Assembly: GCA_902782475.1 (NCBI GenBank)
Contig: CACZNR010000152.1
Coordinates: 1 to 5,040 of the forward strand
Source of the DNA: an uncultured Eubacteriales bacterium
GTDB taxonomy: Bacteria > Bacillota > Clostridia > Christensenellales > Christensenellaceae
Direction of reading: 5' to 3'
Length of the DNA: 5,040 nt
Shown piece after piece: positions 1-5,040 of this stretch. The first letter of the stretch is position 1. Each line of letters starts with the position of its first letter. The notes under the pieces are model-generated. The model made no database searches and had not been told where the DNA came from. It saw nothing but the letters and a program-made list of their open reading frames with translations. A program made the translations under genes and the position numbers.

Positions 1-7
1 CAGTCAC
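1..7 (-). CDS. Possible start of next gene (prmC by synteny), runs off window
   Basis: Thirty bases after the DUF1385 stop codon there is a GTG (minus strand, positions 7-5) preceded by AAAGGAAA with AGGA at 18-15. The 7-nt spacing to the GTG is good for a Shine-Dalgarno. Only the GTG, an ACT codon and one further base lie in the window, so no protein can be judged. In Clostridia the gene after rho-rpmE-DUF1385 is usually prmC, the peptide release factor methyltransferase, followed by prfA. That identity is inference from gene order alone. A start further downstream, outside the window, is equally possible. Confidence 0.3.
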
Positions 8-36
8 TGAGTTTTCCTTTTATATATACAGACAGT

Positions 37-1011
37 TCAGGAAACTTCACTTTCTTCTTCCTTCCGGAGGCTGAATCTGTCCATCATATCATTCAGCTCC
101 TGTTCCGATTTTTCTCCAAGAGCTGCTTCAAAAGCCACTATGGCTACATTGATTATATCTTCATCCGGTTCCCTTGTAGTAAGTCTCTGAAGCTGCATTC
201 CAGGCCATCTGAGCGCTATGGTCAGAGGATTGTCGTATCTGGCAAGAAGCTTAAGGATCTCATAGGACACCCCTGCTATGAGTGGCAGGAGAAGCAGCTT
301 GGTAAGGAACCTGAGCAGCAGATTCGATACCCATGGGAACAGGGAATATATCAGTGTTGAGATTATCATCACCAGCAGCAGATAGCTCGTCCCGCATCTT
401 GGATGAAGGCGTGGTTGCTGCTTTACATGTGCTGCATCAAGAGGCAGCTCCATCTCATAGCATGTTATGGTCTTGTGTTCGGCACCGTGATACCTGAACA
501 CCGTCTTTATCTCCTTCATGAAGGATATAAGGAAAACATATGTCAGGAAGATCACTATCCTTATTATCCCCTCGATGAGATTCATGACGAAGGGACTCGT
601 TATGACATTTCTGAAAAGATTTGCTACGAGAGTAGGCAGAAGGAAAAAGAGTCCGATGGAAAGCGCAAGTGATACCACTACTGCAAAAAGCATCATGACA
701 TCCTCGCTCTTTTTACCGGTCTTTTCCGCTATCTTCTTTTCCATGGCGGAAGGAACGTACTCTTCATCATCGTTACCGGTAAGTTCAGCAGAACGGAGAA
801 GTACCCTTGTCCCGTTGAAAAGCATCCCGACAAAGTTGAAGATCCCGCGTACCACAGGTATCCTGTAGATCAGGGATTCATGTGAGGGATTGTCCCACAC
901 TTCAAGACCTATGGTCCCGTCTTCCTTTCTCACAGCCAGTGCACTTTTCTTCTCGGAACGCATCATTATGCCATCCAGCACTCCCTGGCCGCCTATATTT
1001 GTTTTTCTCAT
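37..1011 (-). CDS. DUF1385 family multi-pass membrane protein (YqhQ-like)
   Basis: This is a 324-residue integral membrane protein of the DUF1385 family, to which Bacillus YqhQ belongs; its biochemical role is not established. Family hallmarks are visible in order: the N-terminal GGQGVLDGIMMR (residues 7-18), YHGAEHKT (174-181), HPRCGTS (203-209) and a WPGMQLQRLTTREP block (269-282). The conserved His, Glu and Cys residues look like a metal or catalytic site, but that is inference. Hydrophobic segments at about 106-131, 143-166, 209-227 and 237-254 predict four membrane spans, with an acidic, Lys-rich C-terminal tail. Length is near the family norm. The ATG at 1011 has GAGGA at 1022-1018 with 6-nt spacing, and the family motif begins at residue 7, so the start is firm. 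It lies 74 bases after rpmE, behind an intrinsic terminator, so it depends on readthrough or a weak promoter of its own. Family assignment is confident; function is unknown. Confidence 0.9.
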   Translation of the reverse strand: MRKTNIGGQGVLDGIMMRSEKKSALAVRKEDGTIGLEVWDNPSHESLIYRIPVVRGIFNFVGMLFNGTRVLLRSAELTGNDDEEYVPSAMEKKIAEKTGKKSEDVMMLFAVVVSLALSIGLFFLLPTLVANLFRNVITSPFVMNLIEGIIRIVIFLTYVFLISFMKEIKTVFRYHGAEHKTITCYEMELPLDAAHVKQQPRLHPRCGTSYLLLVMIISTLIYSLFPWVSNLLLRFLTKLLLLPLIAGVSYEILKLLARYDNPLTIALRWPGMQLQRLTTREPDEDIINVAIVAFEAALGEKSEQELNDMMDRFSLRKEEESEVS

Positions 1012-1026
1012 GTCTTTTCCTCAGTT

Positions 1027-1066
1027 AAAAATAAAGACCAATCAGTACAGTCAAACTAATTGGTCT
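1027..1066 (-). terminator. Rho-independent terminator after rpmE
   Basis: On the minus strand, AGACCAATTAGT (1066-1055) pairs with ACTGATTGGTCT (1046-1035). The 12-bp stem has one G-U wobble, closes an 8-nt loop, and is followed directly by TTATTTTT (1034-1027). It starts about 20 bases after the rpmE stop. The U-tract ends only about 16 bases before the DUF1385 start codon and 5 bases before its Shine-Dalgarno, so it also acts as a gate on DUF1385 expression. Confidence 0.85.
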
Positions 1067-1085
1067 ATATCTTTTCATTAAATTA

Positions 1086-1289
1086 TTATTTGTCGATGCC
1101 GTATCTCTTCTTGAAACGATCAACACGCCCGCCTGTATCAACCAATTTCTGTTTTCCTGTAAAGAACGGGTGGCACTGTGAACAAACATCTACTCTTATC
1201 TCTTTCTTAACTGAACCAGTTGTGAAAGTTGCCCCACATGCGCAACGTACTACGCATTCACCATATTCAGGATGTATACCAGGTTTCAT
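1086..1289 (-). CDS. rpmE: 50S ribosomal protein bL31, zinc-binding (C+) type
   Basis: This is ribosomal protein L31, a small protein of the large subunit that helps form an intersubunit bridge near the 5S rRNA and central protuberance. It has 67 residues, the usual length. It begins MKPGIHPEY, as in most L31 proteins, and carries the zinc-ribbon cysteines C16, C18, C36 and C39 (CxC ... CxxC). It is therefore the zinc-containing paralogue, not the zinc-free YtiA type made under zinc starvation. An extra cysteine, C12, is also present. The C-terminal half holds the typical [20 protein letters not shown] block. The ATG at 1289 has a strong GAGGTGAG (1302-1295) upstream. It follows rho by 107 bases, has its own promoter (1325-1352) and is closed by a terminator. 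Expression is probably both monocistronic and by readthrough from rho. Confidence 0.97.
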   Translation of the reverse strand: MKPGIHPEYGECVVRCACGATFTTGSVKKEIRVDVCSQCHPFFTGKQKLVDTGGRVDRFKKRYGIDK

Positions 1290-1324
1290 TTATACTCACC
1301 TCTTTCACATTTTTAGCAAGGAAA

Positions 1325-1352
1325 AGTATATCACTTTTTCCTCATATTGCAA
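1325..1352 (-). promoter_or_regulatory. Sigma-A-type promoter for rpmE, extended -10
   Basis: The -35 element TTGCAA (1352-1347) and the -10 element TATACT (1330-1325) are separated by 16 bases. The -10 is preceded by TGA, giving an extended -10 (TGnTATACT). Transcription would start near 1318, leaving a leader of only about 29 nt that contains the GAGGTGAG ribosome binding site. The -35 overlaps the distal arm of the hairpin at 1348-1375. This is a match to consensus by eye, not a mapped start. Confidence 0.7.
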
Positions 1353-1375
1353 CACATTTCTGTTTCTGTGTCGCA
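1348..1375 (-). other. Sense-strand stem-loop between rho and rpmE
   Basis: On the minus strand TGCGACACA (1375-1367) pairs with TGTGTTGCA (1356-1348), giving 9 bp with one G-U wobble and a 10-nt A-rich loop. It starts about 22 bases after the rho stop. The next transcribed bases are AUAUGAGG, so there is no U-tract and it is not a standard intrinsic terminator. The wobble would be an A-C mismatch in the opposite strand, so the full stem forms only in RNA read in the gene direction. It could stabilise the rho mRNA 3' end or act as a processing site; as DNA, the imperfect palindrome overlapping the rpmE -35 could be a protein site. The role is unknown. Confidence 0.5.
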
Positions 1376-1396
1376 GTTTAATATTCTACATACAAA

Positions 1397-2977
1397 TTAT
1401 TTCTTTGTCAATTTAAATCCCTGATTTTCCCAGGATTTTTGCACCTGTCTCATGTGATGCAGGAATTCCTGGTTGTTTCTGGTCCTTCTCATGAGCTGGA
1501 TCAGCTGTTCTGTACCATCAGTGGATTCACCATTTCCCATGACTCTTCTCATGACCACAGAGCCCTGGAGCTCTTCTTCATCAAGAAGCATCTCTTCTCT
1601 TCTGGTACCGGATTTAACAAGATCAAGTGCCGGGAATACTCTCTTTTCCGAAAGTCTCCTGTCAAGATGGAGCTCCATGTTGCCTGTTCCCTTGAACTCT
1701 TCATATATGAAATCATCCATCCTGCTTCCTGTATCCACAAGAGCCGTTGCTATTATCGTAAGGCTTCCGCCGTTCTCTATGTTCCTTGCTGCTCCGAAGA
1801 AACGCTTCGGTGCGTAAAGTGCACTAGGATCAAGTCCTCCGGTAAGTGTCCTGCCTGACGGCGGCACTGTAAGGTTGTAAGCTCTTGTAAGCCTTGTGAT
1901 GCTGTCCAGAAGTATCACTACGTCCTTTCCGATCTCCACTAGTCTCTTTGCTCTTTCCATCACTATCTCTGCGACCCTTGTATGGTTCTCAGGCTTCTCA
2001 TCGAATGTGGAATAGATAACTTCACCCCTTATGGATCTCTGCATGTCCGTAACTTCTTCAGGACGCTCGTCTATGAGCAGTACCAGCAGTTCAACATCCG
2101 GGTAATTTGTTGTTATCCCGTTTGCTATGTTCTTTAGGACTGTGGTCTTTCCTGCTTTTGGCGGAGCCACTATAAGACCTCTCTGTCCATTTCCTATGGG
2201 GGCCACAAGGTCTATGAGTCTTGAAGTCACGTCTGCTTCATTTGACGGATTCTCAAGAGTGTATCTTTTTTCAGGGAATATAGGTGTCAGATCCTCAAAG
2301 TTCTTTCTTCTGAGGGAATCCCTTACAGGAAGTCCGTTTATGGTATCGACATAAAGGATAGCCCTTAATCTGTCAGCTTCCTTAGGAGGCCTTGTCTTTC
2401 CCTTTATTTTGTCGCCCTGTCTCAGACCAAGCTTTCTTATCTGCATCATTGAGATGTAGACATCCTCACTGCCGGGGAGGTAATTCTTGTTTCTGAGGAA
2501 CCCATATCCGTCCGGGTGTATCTCAAGTATGCCTTCAGCAACAGGTCCTTCCGGTGTCTCAGGTGCTTCTGCTGTTTCAGCTGCCTCAGCTGCTTCTGTC
2601 TCTTCCTGCTGCGGTTCATTTTCTGCATTTACAGGAACATCTTCCTTCTCTGCAGGAGCCGGCTCACTTACCTTTTCTTCTTCTACAACCACAGTCTGAT
2701 TCTTAGGCTTTCTGCCTCTCTTGCCAGGCTGCTTTGCTGTCTGTTCCTTTTTCTTTCTTCCTGGTCTCTTTTTTACAGGTTTCTCTTCTTCCTGTGCTGG
2801 TTCTTCATTCTCCGAGACAGCTGCAGACTGTTCTGCCTGCTCAGGAGCTGAGCTCATGTCTGCTATACGCCTTATGAGCTCGTCTTTTTTCAGACCCGAA
2901 ACAGACTTGAGCCCTATCACCTTCGCGATCTCTCTCAAATCGGCTATGGTCTTACCAGATAAAATTTCTAAATCCAT
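1397..2977 (-). CDS. rho: Transcription termination factor Rho, with long charged N-terminal insert
   Basis: Rho is a hexameric RNA-dependent ATPase that binds nascent RNA, translocates 5' to 3' and dislodges RNA polymerase. At 526 residues it exceeds E. coli Rho (419) mainly through an insert. Order: Rho_N helical domain (about 3-41); charged low-complexity insert (42-147); cold-shock-like RNA-binding domain (148-215) with DGYGFLR at 156-162; RecA-type ATPase domain. Visible residues, with E. coli equivalents: Walker A PPKAGKTT 272-279 (K274=K181, K277=K184), catalytic E304 (E211), Walker B D358 (D265), Q-loop SGR 374-376 (R376 for K283), R-loop DTGSR 415-419 (R419 for K326), arginines R446 and R459 (R353, R366). 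Bicyclomycin-contact positions such as D303, R305, M312, S359, R362, S418 and G430 are retained. A 14-residue tail extends past the E. coli end. The ATG at 2977 has GGAG at 2989-2986. A strong promoter and an ~80 nt leader precede it. Confidence 0.98.
   Translation of the reverse strand: MDLEILSGKTIADLREIAKVIGLKSVSGLKKDELIRRIADMSSAPEQAEQSAAVSENEEPAQEEEKPVKKRPGRKKKEQTAKQPGKRGRKPKNQTVVVEEEKVSEPAPAEKEDVPVNAENEPQQEETEAAEAAETAEAPETPEGPVAEGILEIHPDGYGFLRNKNYLPGSEDVYISMMQIRKLGLRQGDKIKGKTRPPKEADRLRAILYVDTINGLPVRDSLRRKNFEDLTPIFPEKRYTLENPSNEADVTSRLIDLVAPIGNGQRGLIVAPPKAGKTTVLKNIANGITTNYPDVELLVLLIDERPEEVTDMQRSIRGEVIYSTFDEKPENHTRVAEIVMERAKRLVEIGKDVVILLDSITRLTRAYNLTVPPSGRTLTGGLDPSALYAPKRFFGAARNIENGGSLTIIATALVDTGSRMDDFIYEEFKGTGNMELHLDRRLSEKRVFPALDLVKSGTRREEMLLDEEELQGSVVMRRVMGNGESTDGTEQLIQLMRRTRNNQEFLHHMRQVQKSWENQGFKLTKK
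2537..2854 (-). other. Rho insert: charge-segregated, probably disordered segment
   Basis: This part of rho encodes residues 42-147, between the Rho_N domain and the cold-shock-like domain. A short acidic start is followed by a strongly basic block at residues 69-92 containing KKRPGRKKK and GKRGRKPK. An acidic, Ala/Pro/Glu-rich block follows at about 98-147. Within that, residues 126-141 (2555-2602) are a short imperfect Glu/Ala/Thr repeat ([14 protein letters not shown]), mirrored in DNA by repeated GCAGCT/GCAGAA-like units. The composition predicts disorder. The two GRK cores resemble AT-hook-like nucleic-acid-binding patches. It is not Asn/Gln-rich, so it does not look like the prion-type insert reported in Clostridium botulinum Rho. 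Confidence 0.75.
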
Positions 2978-3058
2978 ATAAACAACTCCAATATATGTTC
3001 GATTAAAGATTGGGAATATTGAATGAAATAATTTACTACTTTACGAAATCTTCCTAAC
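2978..3058 (-). promoter_or_regulatory. rho 5' leader with G-free, YC-containing run
   Basis: This is the predicted untranslated leader between the rho transcription start (about 3058) and the ATG. Its RNA has a 35-nt stretch with no G at all (3035-3001) that contains several UC/CC dinucleotides, including UUCCC. It is followed by AUCGAACAUAUAUUGGAG, which ends in the ribosome binding site. G-poor, unstructured RNA with spaced YC dimers is what Rho's primary site prefers, and rho is autoregulated by termination in its own leader in E. coli. Autoregulation here is inference. I saw no riboswitch-like or strong hairpin structure. Confidence 0.4.
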
Positions 3059-3064
3059 AGCGAT

Positions 3065-3093
3065 ATTATGCTAAAAACAGCAGTGATTGTCAA
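3065..3093 (-). promoter_or_regulatory. Strong sigma-A-type promoter for rho
   Basis: A perfect -35 TTGACA (3093-3088) is followed after exactly 17 bases by -10 CATAAT (3070-3065), five of six bases matching consensus. Start of transcription is expected near 3058. The -35 begins one base after the U-tract of the preceding terminator, so rho is cleanly insulated from the upstream pair of genes and starts its own unit. Confidence 0.85.
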
Positions 3094-3094
3094 G

Positions 3095-3118
3095 AAAAAG
3101 CGGAGATCTCTCTCCGCT
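3095..3118 (-). terminator. Rho-independent terminator after the metallo-hydrolase gene
   Basis: On the minus strand GCGGAGA (3117-3111) pairs perfectly with TCTCCGC (3106-3100) around a GAGA loop, a GNRA tetraloop, followed by TTTTT (3099-3095). The A of the hydrolase's TGA stop codon can pair with the first T and extend the stem to 8 bp, so the terminator begins inside the stop codon. It ends the DUF1934-hydrolase unit. Confidence 0.92.
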
Positions 3119-3774
3119 CAGTCTGCATCCACATATCTGTTTGCCAGATATACTACTCTGGTATTGTGTTTGAGATCATCCTTCCTGATCTCCATCTCAT
3201 CCCTGTGCACATGTGCAACATCGAAGTATCCCTTTACCAGTTCCTCAAAGTGATATCCCTTTTCAATATCCACAGTGAGGCCTTCCGTCCTGTAATGCAT
3301 GGGGATTATTATGTTTGGCCTTATTGTCTTGCATATCTCAAAGGCCTTTTCAGCATCAATGGTATAGTTTCCTCCTACAGGCACCATGAGCACATCCGTA
3401 CCCTTAATGGCTTCATACTGCTCTTCCGAAGGGAGGTGACCAAGATCTCCGAGATGTGTCACTTTGAGCCCTTCAGCCCCGACAGTGAATATGAGATTAC
3501 TGCCTCTTTTTTCTCCGCAGCACTCATCATGGAACGACGGTATGGCATCTATCACCATATCATCGTACTCATAGTGTCCCGGTCTGTCCAGAAGAACGGA
3601 ATAGCTCTTCACCTTTCCGACCGCATTATGATCAAAATGCTGATGGGAAACAGTCACTATGTCCGTATCTATGTCAGGCATCTCATAGCCGATACCTTCA
3701 AAAGGATCGGTCAATATGGTCTTTTCCTTGAAAGCAAGCTGAAAACATGAATGTGCTATCCATCTTATAATCAT
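3118..3774 (-). CDS. MBL-fold metal-dependent hydrolase (UlaG-like)
   Basis: This is a cytoplasmic metallo-beta-lactamase-fold hydrolase of the type that includes UlaG and the UPF0173-like proteins (Lactamase_B_3 group); the substrate is unknown. Numbering from the ATG at 3774 (218 residues), it opens with MIIRWIAHSCFQL, then LTDPF. The metal-binding HxHxDH follows as H44, H46, D48 and H49, then SFHD (H82), HLGDLGH (H108, D110, H112), PVGGNYTID (132-140) and IIPMHYRT with H160. These cover the ligands of a two-metal site. The longer GTG start at 3786 is disfavoured because the AAGGAG Shine-Dalgarno (3791-3786) overlaps that GTG, while the same site is 11 bases from the ATG. The gene starts 15 bases after the DUF1934 stop and shares its promoter, so the two are probably co-transcribed. 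A strong terminator begins in its stop codon. The fold is certain; the exact reaction is not. Confidence 0.92.
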   Translation of the reverse strand: MIIRWIAHSCFQLAFKEKTILTDPFEGIGYEMPDIDTDIVTVSHQHFDHNAVGKVKSYSVLLDRPGHYEYDDMVIDAIPSFHDECCGEKRGSNLIFTVGAEGLKVTHLGDLGHLPSEEQYEAIKGTDVLMVPVGGNYTIDAEKAFEICKTIRPNIIIPMHYRTEGLTVDIEKGYHFEELVKGYFDVAHVHRDEMEIRKDDLKHNTRVVYLANRYVDAD

Positions 3775-3785
3775 CGTGATCAGCA

Positions 3786-3791
3786 CTCCTT
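3786..3791 (-). promoter_or_regulatory. Ribosome binding site that fixes the hydrolase start
   Basis: AAGGAG on the minus strand overlaps the TAA stop codon of the DUF1934 gene (3792-3790), and its last G is the first base of the alternative GTG start. It can therefore serve only the ATG at 3774, with an 11-nt spacer that is slightly long but workable. The overlap suggests translational coupling between the two genes. Confidence 0.65.
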
Positions 3792-4206
3792 AATCCTGTT
3801 GTTTGCAATAGGTAACCACCAGTCTGTTGGTGGACTGATTGTCGCCTATGGTGGATATGTATTCCAGTTCGATACATCCTTCATTTCCATCCTCAAAGAT
3901 ATGGATGACTGTAGGATATACAGTGAGGTTTATCAGACCAAGAGGAGTGTTGTAATAGCATGAATAGACCTTGTTCTCTTCAAGCACTATGACGGCATCC
4001 CCAAAGGTCTCATCCTCTTTCTTGAGGACAACATACCCATTCTCGATGGTCACTTCCGTGACATCATTCTTGCCGAACATTCCGACGTACGACAAAACGG
4101 TCTTCCCCTCTTCAGTCCTCATCTGACCGAGAGTGGAAAACTCCGTCTCCTCTTCATATCCGTTCTGGCTGAGCATGCCCTTTACATTTATAACAACGTC
4201 CTTCAT
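3790..4206 (-). CDS. DUF1934 family protein (YwiB-like, calycin-type beta-barrel)
   Basis: This is a 138-residue soluble protein matching the DUF1934 family, which includes Bacillus YwiB. The family folds as a small calycin-like beta-barrel and has no established biochemical function. The pattern is almost wholly beta: an N-terminal strand VVINVKGML (4-12), a G-rich turn, TEVTIENGYVVLKKE (50-64), YNTPLGLINLTVYPTVIHI (84-102), and a C-terminal IELEYIST plus NRLVVTYC (127-134) pair. The TP(Y/L)G-L-hydrophobic block is the most recognisable family signature. There is no signal peptide or membrane segment. The ATG at 4206 has AGAGAGGA just upstream with short spacing. The gene is the first of a two-gene unit with the MBL hydrolase. 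That pairing is an observation only and suggests no defined pathway. Confidence 0.85.
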   Translation of the reverse strand: MKDVVINVKGMLSQNGYEEETEFSTLGQMRTEEGKTVLSYVGMFGKNDVTEVTIENGYVVLKKEDETFGDAVIVLEENKVYSCYYNTPLGLINLTVYPTVIHIFEDGNEGCIELEYISTIGDNQSTNRLVVTYCKQQD

Positions 4207-4233
4207 AGGTCCTCTCTCAATGGAATTTTGTTA

Positions 4234-4262
4234 ATATTATCTCAAAAATTCTTTCTAATCAA
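4234..4262 (-). promoter_or_regulatory. Probable promoter for the DUF1934-hydrolase unit
   Basis: TTGATT (4262-4257) and TAATAT (4239-4234) are separated by 17 bases, each matching consensus at four of six positions. An alternative is GATAAT two bases further upstream, preceded by TGA as an extended -10. Either would start transcription near 4227-4230, giving a leader of about 20-24 nt. No terminator is visible between the upstream gene's stop and this promoter, so readthrough from that gene is also likely. Confidence 0.5.
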
Positions 4263-4281
4263 GTCATGTGCAGTATAAAGA

Positions 4282-5040
4282 TCATTCTTCAATGGATCCC
4301 AGGATATCAGATATCTCCTCTGAATCAATGTTGTCCCTGCCGACGATGAATAATGCTTTCCTGCCTACCGTCTCTTTCTTCCCGATGCTTTCAAGTATCC
4401 TGTCAGCAAGTGTCCTCCTGTCCAGAACCAGTGCACCGGATACCATCACTTTCCTTATGTCCTCTTCTATGTTATTGTTCCATCCCATGGAGAACAGTGA
4501 TACCAGGTGCTGCGCTCCGGCATCTATCATCTTTTCCTTCATGAGCTCTGCTTCTTCCGGATCAGACGCTATGTACGCAAATCCTTCAGGATGATCGAAA
4601 AGCAGCTTTTCCATGTCAGAAGCATCATTCACCGTGAAGAAGCTGATGTTCCTCTCTGAGCAGTAGCTCCTTATCAACTCAAGGCATCCGCTGTCCATCC
4701 CTGTCCCTGCAGCAAAGGAATGGATATATATGTTCCTTCTGTCCAGATCAGCCCTGAGATAATCACAGATGTCATTTACAGATTCAGAAAGACCTTCCAG
4801 GTCTTCGATATAGTATACTCTCCTGCCGTCAGGCACATCCCAGGACATCTTTTTTTCAGTAACTATGACATCCTTTTCTCCGGCATCACTGATATCGTCG
4901 AGAAATACAAAGCCATCTCCTGAAAAAAAGTCTTTCAGAATATCCCTGTATCTCTCCGACACACAGAATGCCACCTTGTCCTTAATGTCCTCTTCCTTTT
5001 CCTGCTGCGGTTCATCCGGTACAGGGATCACACCTGTATC
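4282..5040 (-). CDS. Unrecognised acidic protein, C-terminal part (5' end outside window)
   Basis: I do not recognise this protein. The frame is open to the window edge. The first in-window start codon, a GTG at 5031, has no ribosome binding site and sits in a Pro/Glu/Gln linker (PVPDEPQQEKEED), so the gene very probably begins outside. Counting from that GTG, residues 18-95 alternate short strands (KVAFCVS, FVFLDD, DVIVTEK, RRVYYIED) with helices, like a receiver-type domain. Next comes NIYIHSFAAGTGMDSGCLEL (100-119), placed where a ParA/MinD/TadZ-like protein would have its deviant Walker A, but without the GK(T/S) lysine. The remaining ~130 residues look alpha/beta and end SEEISDILGSIEE. 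A pseudo-ATPase of the TadZ/ParA type is a tentative inference from this layout. There are no membrane segments. The stop at 4282 is followed by 75 bases to DUF1934, with no terminator. Confidence 0.75.
   Translation of the reverse strand, partial: DTGVIPVPDEPQQEKEEDIKDKVAFCVSERYRDILKDFFSGDGFVFLDDISDAGEKDVIVTEKKMSWDVPDGRRVYYIEDLEGLSESVNDICDYLRADLDRRNIYIHSFAAGTGMDSGCLELIRSYCSERNISFFTVNDASDMEKLLFDHPEGFAYIASDPEEAELMKEKMIDAGAQHLVSLFSMGWNNNIEEDIRKVMVSGALVLDRRTLADRILESIGKKETVGRKALFIVGRDNIDSEEISDILGSIEE

Noticed and set aside
403..868. Plus-strand open frames opposite the DUF1385 gene
   Set aside because: The minus-strand frame carries the full DUF1385 motif set over its whole length; the plus-strand frames overlap each other and match nothing recognisable.
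1027..1054. TTGACT in the terminator loop as -35 of a DUF1385 promoter, with TATTTT as -10
   Set aside because: The spacer is only 15 bases and the -10 is poor. It would give a start almost inside the ribosome binding site. It remains a weak possibility.
1290..1396. Ribosomal-protein L31 leader (autoregulatory RNA) upstream of rpmE
   Set aside because: The best promoter leaves only about 29 nt before the ATG, too short for such a leader. The one hairpin in the spacer lies upstream of that start and overlaps the -35.
2487..2851. Plus-strand frames rich in Cys, Ser, Phe and Leu opposite the Rho insert
   Set aside because: They are the antisense of Glu/Lys/Ala codons (GAA, AAG and GCA read back as TTC, CTT and TGC), so the odd composition is a by-product of the charged insert.
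2537..2854. Prion-like domain in Rho, as reported for Clostridium botulinum Rho
   Set aside because: That domain is Asn/Gln-rich; this insert is dominated by Glu, Ala, Lys and Pro with few Asn or Gln.
3005..3052. AAGATT/AATCTT pairing in the rho leader as a regulatory stem
   Set aside because: It has only 6 A/T-rich pairs across a loop of more than 30 bases, too weak to support as a structure.
3166..3750. Long open frame of 194 codons on the plus strand
   Set aside because: It lies entirely opposite the MBL hydrolase, whose metal-binding motifs are intact on the minus strand. The plus-strand translation shows no recognisable family, and no convincing ribosome binding site or promoter was seen.
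5029..5031. GTG at 5031 as the true start of the right-edge gene
   Set aside because: No Shine-Dalgarno precedes it, the frame stays open to the window end, and the encoded Pro/Glu/Gln stretch reads as an interdomain linker.

Overview
The window reads as a housekeeping stretch from a low-to-moderate GC Firmicute, most likely a clostridial-type anaerobe. Three things point there. The block rho - rpmE - DUF1385 is a gene order familiar from Clostridia, where prmC and prfA usually follow. The promoters are strong sigma-A-like sequences and the ribosome binding sites are AGGAGG-like. DUF1934 and DUF1385 are families typical of Firmicutes. The species cannot be named from this sequence. All genes lie on the minus strand, so transcription runs from high to low coordinates.

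In transcription order, the window opens (5040-4282) with the C-terminal part of an acidic protein I cannot name. It may be a receiver-like domain plus a degenerate ParA/MinD/TadZ-like domain. A promoter (4234-4262) then starts a two-gene unit: a DUF1934 (YwiB-like) small beta-barrel protein and a metallo-beta-lactamase-fold hydrolase of the UlaG-like type. This unit ends at a GNRA-loop intrinsic terminator (3095-3118). One base after the terminator's U-tract comes a near-consensus promoter (3065-3093) with an ~80 nt leader, driving rho.

The rho gene encodes a complete transcription termination factor. All core ATPase and RNA-translocation motifs are present, and a ~105-residue charged, probably disordered insert lies in the N-terminal region. 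Between rho and rpmE there is a 9-bp sense-strand hairpin overlapping a good extended -10 promoter for rpmE (zinc-type ribosomal protein L31). After rpmE comes a clear intrinsic terminator, placed only ~16 nt before the start codon of a DUF1385 (YqhQ-like) membrane protein. At the very edge, a Shine-Dalgarno and GTG may be the start of the next gene, prmC by synteny.

There is no mobile element, CRISPR array, tRNA or rRNA, and no gene-free stretch reaches 300 bases (the longest is ~140). I did not find a convincing undescribed system. The points most worth a second look are the charge-segregated Rho insert, a 35-nt G-free YC-containing run in rho's own leader, the hairpin and terminator arrangement around rpmE, and the unrecognised acidic protein at the right edge.
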